Below, piece by piece: positions 8,426 through 16,514 of a stretch of 64,000 bases of DNA. Made by a program: the position numbers and the translations under genes. The notes below the pieces were generated by a model, which worked only from the letters and a program-made list of their open reading frames with translations, was not told where the DNA came from and did no database searches. Source of the stretch: Pontibacter liquoris (GTDB lineage: Bacteria; Bacteroidota; Bacteroidia; Cytophagales; Hymenobacteraceae); contig NZ_JALEBG010000002.1 of the NCBI RefSeq assembly GCF_022758235.1, forward strand, positions 62,001 to 126,000, in the 5' to 3' direction. Each line of letters opens with the position of its first letter. The stretch's first letter is position 1.

Positions 8426-8902
8426 ATGAATTTATTCCCAACCAAAGAACTAAAGTTTAAACTAATAGATGACCAAGGGGAAACATTGAATCGATTAATG
8501 CGGAGAACTGAAAAGTCTGAGAATTTGACTTCTCAAAACACCGATAAGTCATTTCGTGGAATAATAAATGAGAGTCAATTTAAAATAAATTCTTCAGCAA
8601 TCGGCAAAGGAGCCTTTTGTGTTATGACAGGAGAAATTAATGCCAATACTGGACATGTAAAAGTTGAAATCCATAAAGTTTTTAGAGCCTTATTAAGTGT
8701 AATTCTTTGCTTTCCAATCATCGGAATTGTTGCGATGGCCATTAGTAAAACAGAAGACTTTTCAGCGGTTTTAGTTTTAGTTGCGGTGGGGCAAATCTTA
8801 ATGATTAGATACGCTTTTATTGAACTTGCCTTTTGGTTTTTATCAAAAGAAAGTCTGAATAGATTACGAGATGTTTTAGATTTTGAGTGGATAAAAAACT
8901 AA
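8426..8902 (+). CDS. Hypothetical AT-rich protein with two membrane segments
   Basis: A 158-residue protein from ATG 8426 (MNLFPTKELKFKLIDD); a TTG at 8396 is an alternative start. The first 95 residues are soluble, with a KSFRGIINESQFKINSS stretch and a beta-rich part. Two hydrophobic helices follow (about residues 97-117 and 122-146), then a short charged tail. It resembles a widespread uncharacterised Bacteroidota family by overall pattern; no function is known. Base composition is much more AT-rich than its neighbours and codon use differs, so recent acquisition is likely. Confidence 0.75.
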   Translation: MNLFPTKELKFKLIDDQGETLNRLMRRTEKSENLTSQNTDKSFRGIINESQFKINSSAIGKGAFCVMTGEINANTGHVKVEIHKVFRALLSVILCFPIIGIVAMAISKTEDFSAVLVLVAVGQILMIRYAFIELAFWFLSKESLNRLRDVLDFEWIKN

Positions 8903-9002
8903 GGCACAACACCAACTTTACGGTAGCTGCGCCACCGCAAAGCCCATCCGTTAACCCTCACTGCAACTAAGAACCACCGAAACCGCACATAAAAACACGA
9001 CC

Positions 9003-9449
9003 ATGGAAGAAAACATCAGTGAAAGCAAACCGAACCAACCCGGCCCAAGCCCTTTTGCGCAGACGTACTTCCATGGCACAAAGGCTGAACTGAAGCTGGG
9101 CGACTTTATCGAAGTAGGCCTCCACTCAAACTATGGGCAAAAGAACAAGGCAAAGTATATCTACCTGACGGCCACCTTAGATGCTGCGATATGGGGAGCG
9201 GAGCTTGCTGCAGGCGAAGGACGCGAACGCATCTACCTGGTAGAACCAACAGGCCCGCTGGAGGATGACCCTAATTTAACAGACAAGAAATTTCCTGGTA
9301 ATCCAACAAAGTCTTATCGTTCAAAACATCCGTTTAAAGTTGTTGGCGAGATTACTATCTGGCAGGGCCACGCTCCGGAACAAGTTGAAGCCATGAAAGC
9401 GGGATTAGCAAAACTGAAAGCACAAGGCATTGAAGCAATAGAGGATTGA
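9003..9449 (+). CDS. arr: Rifamycin (NAD+) ADP-ribosyltransferase
   Basis: A 148-residue cytoplasmic enzyme that transfers ADP-ribose from NAD+ to the ansa-chain hydroxyl of rifamycins and inactivates them. The family pattern runs through almost the full length: YFHGTKAELKLGDFIEVG with the N-terminal histidine, SNYGQ, YIYLTATLDAAIWGAELAAG, RIYLVEPTGPLEDDPNLTDK, FPGNPTKSYRS and KVVGEI. The start ATG 9003 gives about 20 extra residues before the conserved part. Next to an AT-rich gene and a GNAT enzyme it looks like part of a small accessory patch. No integron or insertion-sequence ends were seen. Confidence 0.94.
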   Translation: MEENISESKPNQPGPSPFAQTYFHGTKAELKLGDFIEVGLHSNYGQKNKAKYIYLTATLDAAIWGAELAAGEGRERIYLVEPTGPLEDDPNLTDKKFPGNPTKSYRSKHPFKVVGEITIWQGHAPEQVEAMKAGLAKLKAQGIEAIED

Positions 9450-9522
9450 CACAACTAAAGCACATGAACAACTTTGTTCACTCCCTATATAACACTCATA
9501 CTTTCCCTAAACAAAACCACCC

Positions 9523-9975
9523 ATGGTGAACCTGATCAGAACGGATTCGACGAACGCTGACTTTATAGCGCTGGTAAAGCACCTGGACCAGGACCTGGCC
9601 GAACGGGATGGCGAGGAGCATTCCTTTTATGCGCAGTTTAATAAAATCGACAAGCTCCGGCAAGTGGTGGTGGCTTACGAAAACAGAATTCCTGTGAGTT
9701 GCGGCGCCCTAAAGGAGCTGGCGCCGGGTACAGTAGAGGTTAAACGCATGTATACGCAGCCGGAAAGCAGAGGGAAAGGCATTGCCAGCCAGGTGCTGGG
9801 TGAGCTGGAAGGGTGGGCAAAAGAATTATCTTACAGCAGAGCCATGCTGGAGACCGGGAAAAAGCAACCTGAAGCCATCCGGCTCTACCAGAAGAACGGC
9901 TATCACCTGATCCCGAATTACGGCCAGTATGCGGGTGTGGCAAACAGCGTATGCTTCGAAAAAATACTCCGGTGA
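9523..9975 (+). CDS. GNAT-family N-acetyltransferase
   Basis: A 150-residue acetyl-CoA-dependent transferase. The acetyl-CoA loop is seen as VKRMYTQPESRGKGIASQVLGELEGWAKE (R/Q-x-x-G-x-G/A form), followed by AMLETGKKQPEAIRLYQKNGY, typical of the GNAT C-terminal half. The YxKNGY pattern and the H-LD-DL N terminus are like small-molecule or peptide acetyltransferases, but the substrate is not known. It begins 73 bases after arr on the same strand and may be co-transcribed. Confidence 0.88.
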   Translation: MVNLIRTDSTNADFIALVKHLDQDLAERDGEEHSFYAQFNKIDKLRQVVVAYENRIPVSCGALKELAPGTVEVKRMYTQPESRGKGIASQVLGELEGWAKELSYSRAMLETGKKQPEAIRLYQKNGYHLIPNYGQYAGVANSVCFEKILR

Positions 9976-10144
9976 CTATGTTAATGGCGCTACAGCATTA
10001 TGTTTGCGTCTAAAAGCATCATTTACCCAAGTACTAGTCGCCTTGATATAGGCGTACAGGTACTCAGCAAGTATGAAGCCTTGCTTATACCTGCGCTGCT
10101 TAAATCCGTTACTCGTACAACACCTTCTTCTTATCTAATCACCT

Positions 10145-11179
10145 ATGCGTCCTAAAGTATTTGGTAAGCACCCAGCCGGAAACAGGTTAGCCCGGATCGA
10201 GCAGTCGCCTAACTACCGCGAAGGCAGCTTTCAGAATCTCGCGCCCACTTCTGTAAACCCCAACAAGGTATCGGCTCTTAAAATGCTGAAGGACTTTGCC
10301 AGCAAGCCTAAGACCGTAGTGCCTGGCCAGGATATGCCGGCAGTTAAAACAGACCTGCTCTCGTCCGATCCTGCCAGCCTTACGGTGGTGTGGTTCGGCC
10401 ATTCGTCCTACCTGATAAGTTACAAGGGTTTTAACGTGCTGATAGACCCCGTGCTGAGCGGAAACGCCTCGCCGGTAGCGCTCTTTGGCAAGCCGTTCAA
10501 GGGCACCAACAAGTATAGCCCAGACGATCTGCCCGCTATCGACCTGTTGCTTATTACGCACGACCACTACGATCACCTGGATTACCGGACCATCACCCAA
10601 ATTGACAGCAAAGTGAAGCAGATCGTCACTCCTTTGGGTGTTGGCGCCCATCTGGAGCACTGGGGCGTAGCGCCAGATAAAATAACGGAACTAGACTGGT
10701 GGGATGCTGCGGCCGTGACACCGGAGGTAACAGTCACGGCTACGCCGGCAAGGCACTTTTCGGGTAGAGGGCTGGCGCGGGCAAAAACCCTGTGGACCTC
10801 TTACGCGCTGCAACTATATGGCTATAAGCTGTTTATTGGCGGCGACTCAGGGTATGATGCCCAGTTTAAGGTGATCGGAGATCGGTTTCAAGGCTTTGAC
10901 CTGGCACTGCTCGAGTGCGGACAGTATGGCGAGGATTGGCCTCAGATTCATATGTTGCCGGAAGAAACTGTGAAAGCGGCCAAAGAGTTGCGCGCCGCTG
11001 TTTTGCTGCCGGTGCACTGGGCCAAGTTTACGCTGTCGCTCCACGCCTGGAACGAGCCTATTAAACGCCTGGCTGCCGCCGCGCAAAAAGAAAACCAGCC
11101 CTTTGTAGCGCCCCGCATCGGGGAGCCTTACAGGCTCGGGGAGGACCACCCGCAGGTAAACTGGTGGGCGTTTGAGTAG
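10145..11179 (+). CDS. Metallo-beta-lactamase-fold hydrolase (UlaG/NAPE-PLD-like)
   Basis: A 344-residue protein. After a basic N-terminal part of about 75 residues comes the fold: VVWFGHSSYLISYKGFNVLIDPVLS, then the metal motif LITHDHYDHLD (HxHxDH), later TPARHFSGRG, FIGGDSGYD and LPVHWAKF, each with expected metal ligands. This pattern is that of lactamase_B_2 members related to NAPE-hydrolysing phospholipase D and UlaG. The tail ends with PRIGEPYRLGEDHPQVNWW, common in this subgroup. No signal peptide. Substrate unknown; it does not look like an antibiotic-hydrolysing beta-lactamase. Confidence 0.88.
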   Translation: MRPKVFGKHPAGNRLARIEQSPNYREGSFQNLAPTSVNPNKVSALKMLKDFASKPKTVVPGQDMPAVKTDLLSSDPASLTVVWFGHSSYLISYKGFNVLIDPVLSGNASPVALFGKPFKGTNKYSPDDLPAIDLLLITHDHYDHLDYRTITQIDSKVKQIVTPLGVGAHLEHWGVAPDKITELDWWDAAAVTPEVTVTATPARHFSGRGLARAKTLWTSYALQLYGYKLFIGGDSGYDAQFKVIGDRFQGFDLALLECGQYGEDWPQIHMLPEETVKAAKELRAAVLLPVHWAKFTLSLHAWNEPIKRLAAAAQKENQPFVAPRIGEPYRLGEDHPQVNWWAFE

Positions 11180-11273
11180 CGGTTTAAAAGCAACATACGG
11201 GCAATAGCAATACGCATTGGTTATACTTGAGCTAAACCAGTGCTGCCGTACCTGAGTACAGTTCAGTCATCCT

Positions 11274-11873
11274 TTATTTTTTCCGGCTCACCCACTTGTT
11301 TCCTTTCAGCCAGAAGCGCCAGGGCAGCAGGGCATCTTCGCCGGCATAATCCACGCCGATGCGGGGGCCTGCAGCTATACTTTCGGCCGGCAGCGTAAGC
11401 CCCTTATCTTCTACCCAGACCGTGTTGCTCGTCAGGTCGGCACCGTATAGTTTTTTATCGATGCCCAGGGCAATACTCAGCACCCCCGGCCCTGCCGTGA
11501 GGTTAGGCTTTATACCAGGCATGTTGCGGCGCAGCAGCATCTCCTCCACTCCGGCTTCCGGTTCAATGGCCCGCACCAGCACAGCATCGGCCTTCTCTCT
11601 TTCGTTGGTGATGATGTTGAACAGGTAATAAATGCCATATACCAGGTAAACATACGCCACGCCGCCTTCGCTATACATGATCTCGGTGCGTTGCGTGCGG
11701 CGGTTGAGGTGGGCGTGGCAGGCACGGTCGTTCTGGCCCGAATAGGCTTCGGTCTCTACGATCATGCCGCCGGTCAGCATGCCATCCACGCAGGTGTAAA
11801 GGTATTTGCCCAGCAGGTCCTGGGCCACCTGCACCACATCGGGGCGGGTATAAAATGAGTGAGGAAGTTTCAA
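11274..11873 (-). CDS. DNA-3-methyladenine glycosylase (AAG/MPG family)
   Basis: A 199-residue base-excision-repair enzyme that removes alkylated purines. The family motifs are clear: AQDLLGKYLYT, MIVETEAYSGQNDRACHA with the catalytic glutamate, RTEIMYSEGGVAYVYLVYGIYYLFNIIT, and AVLVRAIEPEAG. The C-terminal part has GPGVLSIALGID and PRIGVDYAGED. The length is usual for the bacterial form. It is transcribed away from the B12 uptake unit, and the region between the two starts holds promoters and a triplicated AATTCGTAATT element. Confidence 0.95.
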   Translation of the reverse strand: MKLPHSFYTRPDVVQVAQDLLGKYLYTCVDGMLTGGMIVETEAYSGQNDRACHAHLNRRTQRTEIMYSEGGVAYVYLVYGIYYLFNIITNEREKADAVLVRAIEPEAGVEEMLLRRNMPGIKPNLTAGPGVLSIALGIDKKLYGADLTSNTVWVEDKGLTLPAESIAAGPRIGVDYAGEDALLPWRFWLKGNKWVSRKK

Positions 11874-11964
11874 GAGGTTGTTTCGGGTATCGCTATTCGT
11901 GTTATGGGTATGGAAGTATGGTACGAAACTCCCGCACCTGGGTTTACGGCCCTGTTTAAAGTAT

Positions 11965-11996
11965 AATTCGTAATTATTAATTCGTAATTCGTAATT
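11965..11996 (+). repeat. Three copies of AATTCGTAATT
   Basis: Copies at 11965-11975, 11979-11989 and 11986-11996 (the last two overlap). Each unit is nearly palindromic. They lie just upstream of the -7 box of the B12 unit, so they could be an operator or simply AT-rich promoter repeats. Confidence 0.6.
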
Positions 11997-12004
11997 AAAT
12001 CCTC

Positions 12005-12012
12005 TACTTTTG
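12005..12012 (+). promoter_or_regulatory. Putative -7 promoter box of the B12 uptake unit
   Basis: TACTTTTG matches TAnnTTTG and would start transcription a few bases before the riboswitch aptamer. The -33 position is only TTCG (11981-11984). Confidence 0.4.
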
Positions 12013-12017
12013 CCTTC

Positions 12018-12215
12018 AGATTGGTGGCACTAACTACTGCCGTGGTTAGCGCCTTAAAAGGGAAGCAGGTGTAATTCCTGCGCTGTTCCCGCAACTGTCA
12101 TCTTCACCAAAGGGGTTAGCCCATTACCAACGGCCACTGTGCAGCAACCGCAGCATGGGAAGGCGGGCTAACTGAAGAGAGCCAGGAGACCTGCCAGTCC
12201 GACACAAAATTTGTC
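12018..12215 (+). ncRNA. Cobalamin (B12) riboswitch
   Basis: The conserved aptamer parts are readable in order: a GGTGGCAC start, GGGAAGCAGGTGTAATTCCT and CGCTGTTCCCGCAACTGT (the B12-box region), a long arm, then GAGAGCCAGGAGACCTGCC. A short hairpin CGACA/TGTCG follows at about 12200-12216. Adenosylcobalamin or a related corrinoid should bind it and turn down the downstream TonB receptor, as is known for this RNA family. The exact ends are estimates. The receptor gene starts about 70 bases after the aptamer. Confidence 0.93.
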
Positions 12216-12287
12216 GTATGCTTTCGGGTAAAAAGCTGCACGGCCCGCGCGTTACTGCGTCCGCTGTCTCTGCCTATACCCTATTGC

Positions 12288-14234
12288 ATGCTTCGGGACG
12301 AAAGCAAACAAGTTGTGGTAAGATTCCCTTTTTATCGGTTTACGTTCCTGGCGCTCTGCAGCGGCTGGTTTTCGGCCCCGGCCCTGGCGCAGCAGGATAC
12401 GACCGCGCACGAGCTGCGAACAGTGGAAGTGTTTGGCAAGCCTGCCGAGGTATTTGCCGTGGGCAGCCGCGTGAGCCAGCTCGACAGCTCCTACCTGCGT
12501 AGCCATACTTCTTCCTCGCTGGCCGACGTTCTGCAGAACCGAACGCCGCTCTACCTCAAAAGCTATGGCGTCAGCGGGCTGGCAAGCGTCTCGTTCCGGG
12601 GCACCAGCGCCGCACATACGGCCGTGCTCTGGAATGGCCTGAACATTGCGCAGCCCACCCTTGGCCAAAGCGATTTTGCGACCCTGCCCGTTGGCGGGCT
12701 GGGCGAAGTAGCTGTGCAGTATGGCGCGGCCGGGGCTACCTATGGCAGTGGTGCCATTGGCGGTGCCGTGCTGCTCACCTCCCCCGGCTATACTTCTGAA
12801 AAAGGCTTTGGCGCAGAACTGCAGCAGGATGCGGGCAGCTTCGGGCATTATTTCAGCAGTGCCCGGGCCAGCTTTAACACCGGAAAGCTGCAGGCTGGTG
12901 CCGGCCTGTACCTAAACAAGGCGCAAAACAACTTTCCGTATAAAGATCTCTCCCGCTTCGGCACGCCCGAAACACGCGAAGACCACGCCGCACAACAGCA
13001 ATACGGCTTTACGCAGGACCTGGTATGGCACCTGACACCCCAAAGCCACGTGGCGCTGCACAGCTGGTATACCCAGGGCGACCGGGATCTGCAGGCTGCT
13101 ATGGGCGCCGCACACAACAACGCCCGGCAACAGGACCGCAACCTGCGCCTGATGGCTGAGTATGGTTTGCATAGCGCCTGGGGCGAGACAAGTATAAAAG
13201 CAGGCTTTTTCGACGATTATCTCAAGTATAGCGATAACAGCACTCGCTCCGAGTCAGATGTGGCAACGTACCAGCTGCAGGCAGAGCAAACCTACAGTTA
13301 TGGGCAGCGCTGGAGTTTACGCGGGGGCATTAATCTGCAACAGTTCCGGGCCGATGCCGATGGGTATGGCCAGCCGGTGCAGGAAAACAGGGCTGCCGCT
13401 TTTGCGCTTTTCCGCTACGACCCTACTGCCACGCTAAAGCTGAGCCTGAACCTGCGGCAGGCGTTTGTACAGGGGTATGCGCCCCGCCCCGCTCCTACGC
13501 TGGGTGCCAGCTGGGAATTCCTGTCCCACCAGGGCCATCATCTCTACTTAAAAGGAAATATTGCAGGCAGTTACCGCGTGCCTACCCTCAACGACCGCTT
13601 CTGGCAGCCCGGCGGGCGCACGGACCTGCAACCGGAACAGGGCTGGAGCTATGAGGCCGGCCTGCGCCATGTATACGCCAAAGGCCCGCTGGTGCTGGAG
13701 TCGGAAGCCACTTACTACCACATGCTGCTGGATAACTGGATACAATGGTCGCCGTCGGAGGCGGGGTATTGGATGCCGCAGAACCTACAGAAAGTACGGG
13801 CACAAGGCATAGAGCTCAGCAGCCGCGCTTCTGCCAATGCAGGCGAGGTCACCTTTTCGGCTTCGGCAGGCTACAGTTATACCTCTTCGGAGCAGGTCGC
13901 CTCGTACGAAGGCCCGCAGGAACTGGGCCACCAGCTGGCTTATGTGCCGCTGCACAAAGCCACCCTGGCAGCCGATGCCGCCTATCATACTTGGTCGTTT
14001 GGCAGCAGCCTGAACTATACTGGCCTCCGGTACCGCAACAACTCCAACACCGCCAGCCTGGCAGCCTTTGCCTTGCTAAACCTGTGGGTGGGCAAACAAC
14101 TGAAGCTGCAAAATAATACGCTGGCCCTTACCGCCCGTCTGGACAATGCCACCAACGCCGTGTACCAGACCATGGAAAACAGGGCCATGCCGCCCCGCAG
14201 TTATACCTTAAGTGTCCGCTTTCTAATTCCCTGA
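12288..14234 (+). CDS. TonB-dependent receptor under B12 riboswitch control, BtuB-like
   Basis: A 648-residue outer-membrane channel. It has an N-terminal hydrophobic signal (FPFYRFTFLALCSGWFSAPALAQ), a short TonB-box region around ELRTVEVFGK, a plug with SLADVLQNRTPLYLKSYG, SVSFRGTSAAHTAVLWNGLN and YGAAGATYGSGAIGGAVLLT, and a C-terminal 22-strand barrel ending in the aromatic-terminated YTLSVRFLIP. Unlike the SusC proteins here, it lacks the carboxypeptidase-regulatory-like N-terminal domain, and its size matches BtuB. The upstream cobalamin riboswitch points to corrinoid uptake. Start 12288 is the track start; a slightly later start is possible. Confidence 0.9.
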   Translation: MLRDESKQVVVRFPFYRFTFLALCSGWFSAPALAQQDTTAHELRTVEVFGKPAEVFAVGSRVSQLDSSYLRSHTSSSLADVLQNRTPLYLKSYGVSGLASVSFRGTSAAHTAVLWNGLNIAQPTLGQSDFATLPVGGLGEVAVQYGAAGATYGSGAIGGAVLLTSPGYTSEKGFGAELQQDAGSFGHYFSSARASFNTGKLQAGAGLYLNKAQNNFPYKDLSRFGTPETREDHAAQQQYGFTQDLVWHLTPQSHVALHSWYTQGDRDLQAAMGAAHNNARQQDRNLRLMAEYGLHSAWGETSIKAGFFDDYLKYSDNSTRSESDVATYQLQAEQTYSYGQRWSLRGGINLQQFRADADGYGQPVQENRAAAFALFRYDPTATLKLSLNLRQAFVQGYAPRPAPTLGASWEFLSHQGHHLYLKGNIAGSYRVPTLNDRFWQPGGRTDLQPEQGWSYEAGLRHVYAKGPLVLESEATYYHMLLDNWIQWSPSEAGYWMPQNLQKVRAQGIELSSRASANAGEVTFSASAGYSYTSSEQVASYEGPQELGHQLAYVPLHKATLAADAAYHTWSFGSSLNYTGLRYRNNSNTASLAAFALLNLWVGKQLKLQNNTLALTARLDNATNAVYQTMENRAMPPRSYTLSVRFLIP

Positions 14235-14356
14235 GCTTATTAAGACGCATGTAGCAGAACACCAGACAAAAGCTTTTGCTGTCATGACAAAGCAGCTTTC
14301 CAGTTACCCTTAATATTCCATACATACTTATTTCTTCATCTATACTTATACCTAAA

Positions 14357-15436
14357 ATGAAAAAGATCAACCTGTTCCGCCGTTACTTTGTAGCCGCTTC
14401 CCTCGCCCTGAGCACGCTTGCTTTTACCGGCTGCGATAACACCAGCGACGCTCCGGTCGGCTCCTATGCTGCCGATGGCGTATTTGTGGTGAACGAAGGC
14501 AACTTCGGCGCTGCCAACGGCTCCATCTCCTTTTATAACACAGCTACCAAAACCGTCCAGAACGATATCTTCGGGAAGGAGAACAGTGGCCAGCTGTTGG
14601 GCGACGTACTTCAGAGTATGGCCCTTTATAACGACAAGGCTTTTATAGTAGCCAACAACAGCAACAAAGTAGCAGTGGTAAATGTCAATACTTTTAAAGC
14701 AGAAGGCACAATTGAGGGGCTACAGGCACCGCGCTACTTTGTAGCGGCCACCAACGACAAAGGCTACGTAACCGAATGGCTGGGCTACGACCCGGTAACC
14801 TGGCAATATGGCAATGGCCGCGTCTCGGTAATCGATCTGAAAACCAATACCGTTACCAAAACCATAGAAGTGGGCGTGCAGCCGGAGCAGCTTGTCCTGC
14901 ATGGCGGAAAACTGTATGTGGCCAATTCCGGCGGCACCACCATTTCAGTGATCAACACAACAACCGATGCCGTTGAGGCTACGCTACCGGTTGCCACCGG
15001 CCCAACCAACCTGGTGCTGGACCGCAATAACAGTCTGTGGGTATTATCAAGCGGTGTAAAGTATACTAGTAACAACACGGCGGGCGCCCTGAGCAAAATA
15101 GACCTGGGCAGCGGCGCGGTAACGGCTTCGTTTCCGTTTGATGACAAAGAGGCGCTGCCAGAAGACCTGACCCTGAACGGCAGCAAAGACAAGTTATACT
15201 ATAGCTACAAAGGCAATGTATACCAGCAGGAGATCGGTGCCAGCGCCCGCAACACCACGCCCTTTATTGCGCAAAGTTTTTATGGCCTGGGCGTAGACCC
15301 GGAGACAGGTTATATCTATGGCGCCGACAGCAAAGGCTTTACGGCGGACGGCACCGTTTCTGTTTTTCAGCCAGATGGTCGGAAAGCAGGCGAGTTCCAG
15401 GCAGGCATCGGGCCAAACGGCTTCGTTTTCAGGTAA
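14357..15436 (+). CDS. Surface beta-propeller lipoprotein, BtuG-like (YncE/DUF5074 family)
   Basis: A 359-residue lipoprotein with signal and lipobox ending LAFTGC-D. The mature part begins GVFVVNEGNFGAANGSISFYN, the hallmark of the DUF5074/YncE-like propeller group, and then shows repeated blades such as VAVVNVNTFKAEGTIEGL, VSVIDLKTNTVTKTIEVG and ISVINTTTDAVEATLPV, consistent with a seven-bladed propeller. In Bacteroides, BtuG is a propeller lipoprotein that captures B12 at the cell surface and passes it to BtuB; placement 122 bases downstream of a riboswitch-controlled receptor supports that role here. Function is inferred from fold and context. Confidence 0.85.
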   Translation: MKKINLFRRYFVAASLALSTLAFTGCDNTSDAPVGSYAADGVFVVNEGNFGAANGSISFYNTATKTVQNDIFGKENSGQLLGDVLQSMALYNDKAFIVANNSNKVAVVNVNTFKAEGTIEGLQAPRYFVAATNDKGYVTEWLGYDPVTWQYGNGRVSVIDLKTNTVTKTIEVGVQPEQLVLHGGKLYVANSGGTTISVINTTTDAVEATLPVATGPTNLVLDRNNSLWVLSSGVKYTSNNTAGALSKIDLGSGAVTASFPFDDKEALPEDLTLNGSKDKLYYSYKGNVYQQEIGASARNTTPFIAQSFYGLGVDPETGYIYGADSKGFTADGTVSVFQPDGRKAGEFQAGIGPNGFVFR

Positions 15437-15456
15437 CAGCTGACGCATAGACGTAT

Positions 15457-15496
15457 AAAAAAGGGGCTGCTCCGGTAATGGAGCAGCCCCTTTTTT
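15457..15496. terminator. Bidirectional terminator
   Basis: Perfect 11-bp stem GGGGCTGCTCC/GGAGCAGCCCC with loop GGTAAT, flanked by six A on the left and six T on the right. It lies between the convergent BtuG-like gene and the small lipoprotein gene and serves both strands. Confidence 0.9.
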
Positions 15497-15541
15497 ATAC
15501 TTGTTTATACTTGCCAGCAAAGCAGCCGGCCACTGCAGGCG

Positions 15542-15829
15542 CTATTCGTTGTTGCCTCCTTCGGGGCGTTTAATGGAATCGCCCTGCTGTACTTTCCCGT
15601 TATTGGCATCATCGGCGTCTTTGTAATACTTATCTTCCAGGTCGGTGGCCGTATCGTTCGCATTCTTGTTTTCGGCACCCACCATGTCGCCGGTATCTTC
15701 TATTTTCCCGCGTTCCGTATTGGTGTCGCCGGGCTCAGTGCCTTTGTTACAGGCTACAAGCCCTGTGCTGGCGAGCGCACCAAAAGTAAGGGCCAGCATG
15801 GTATGCTTCAGGCTATTTTTCTTCATCAT
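15542..15829 (-). CDS. Small acidic lipoprotein, unknown function
   Basis: A 95-residue protein with a signal peptide and a lipobox-like LVAC-N, so it should be lipid-anchored. The mature part is short, rich in Asp, Glu, Asn, Lys and Gly (GDTNTERGKIEDTG, NDTATDLEDKYYKDADDANN), and probably disordered. No domain is recognised. The next gene upstream, on the opposite strand, encodes another short disordered protein. Confidence 0.7.
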   Translation of the reverse strand: MMKKNSLKHTMLALTFGALASTGLVACNKGTEPGDTNTERGKIEDTGDMVGAENKNANDTATDLEDKYYKDADDANNGKVQQGDSIKRPEGGNNE

Positions 15830-15978
15830 ATGCTTCTTTCAGGTTTCACAATAGTTGCTGCTACGGGTTTCTGGTATGCCGCAAGCTCTTGAATGTACGT
15901 CCGATGCCATTTTATAGTTGATAACCGGGGCCTGCCAAACCCGTAAAAATAACAGCCGCAACCTTAATCCCATTCGTC

Positions 15979-16143
15979 ATGAAAAAACCCGAACAAAAGC
16001 AACCGCTGGCACAAAACACCAAAGACGACTCTTCAGACGCCGATAAGCTACCCAAAGGCAAGCAGGGGCCGCCCCCGCAGCCACGCAATACCGGCACGCC
16101 CGGCAACCGTGAAGACGAGGAAGCTGAAAAAGGACATGCCTGA
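15979..16143 (+). CDS. Short disordered hypothetical protein, 54 residues
   Basis: Starts MKKPEQKQPLAQNTKDDSSD, has a proline-rich middle (GPPPQPRNTGTPGN) and ends REDEEAEKGHA. No signal peptide, membrane segment or known domain. Codon use is like neighbouring genes. It precedes the DUF2798-like gene by 52 bases on the same strand. Confidence 0.5.
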   Translation: MKKPEQKQPLAQNTKDDSSDADKLPKGKQGPPPQPRNTGTPGNREDEEAEKGHA

Positions 16144-16195
16144 TTTCCGAATCTGCTAGCACTTGCCGTACCTTTACCGGGTGACGCCACCCTTT

Positions 16196-16423
16196 ATGAA
16201 GAAACCTGCTTTGCCCCGCCCGCTGAAACGCAGGCTGCTGGTTATTGCCCTCATCAGCCTGCTACTGGCCTCGGCGCTGGAGCTGTATACGTTTGGCCTT
16301 GCGTCGGACTTTCTGCTGCGCTGGTTCAGGTCTTTCTTTGTTTTTTTTACCCTGATCGCGGTTACGGTGCTGGCCATTATACCGGGTGTGGCCTATGGCG
16401 TAAACAAAGCTGCCGGTAAATAA
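16196..16423 (+). CDS. Small two-helix membrane protein, DUF2798-like
   Basis: A 75-residue protein from ATG 16196; an earlier in-frame ATG at 16163 adds residues of no clear role. A basic N terminus (PLKRRLLVIALIS) leads into two membrane helices (about residues 11-33 and 42-65). The pattern LYTFGLASDFLLRWFRSFFVFF followed by a second helix resembles DUF2798 proteins, whose function is unknown. A bidirectional terminator follows 20 bases later. Confidence 0.72.
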   Translation: MKKPALPRPLKRRLLVIALISLLLASALELYTFGLASDFLLRWFRSFFVFFTLIAVTVLAIIPGVAYGVNKAAGK

Positions 16424-16442
16424 GAAACCTTGCTCCAACAAT

Positions 16443-16475
16443 AAAAAAGGCCCTCGGAAACACCGCGGGCCTTTT
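16443..16475. terminator. Bidirectional terminator
   Basis: Stem AAAAGGCCC/GGGCCTTTT with an inner CGG/CCG pair and one mismatch, between convergent genes. A and T runs flank both sides. Confidence 0.75.
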
Positions 16476-16514
16476 CATGAATAGGGTTTAAAGTATGTAT
16501 GAATAGGTAAAGGG

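Noticed and set aside
10145-11179. Beta-lactamase resistance gene
   Set aside because: The fold motif is present, but the pattern is that of UlaG/NAPE-PLD-like hydrolases and there is no signal peptide.
11870-12094. Minus-strand frame across the riboswitch region
   Set aside because: It covers the promoter and aptamer of the B12 unit, which explain the sequence better.
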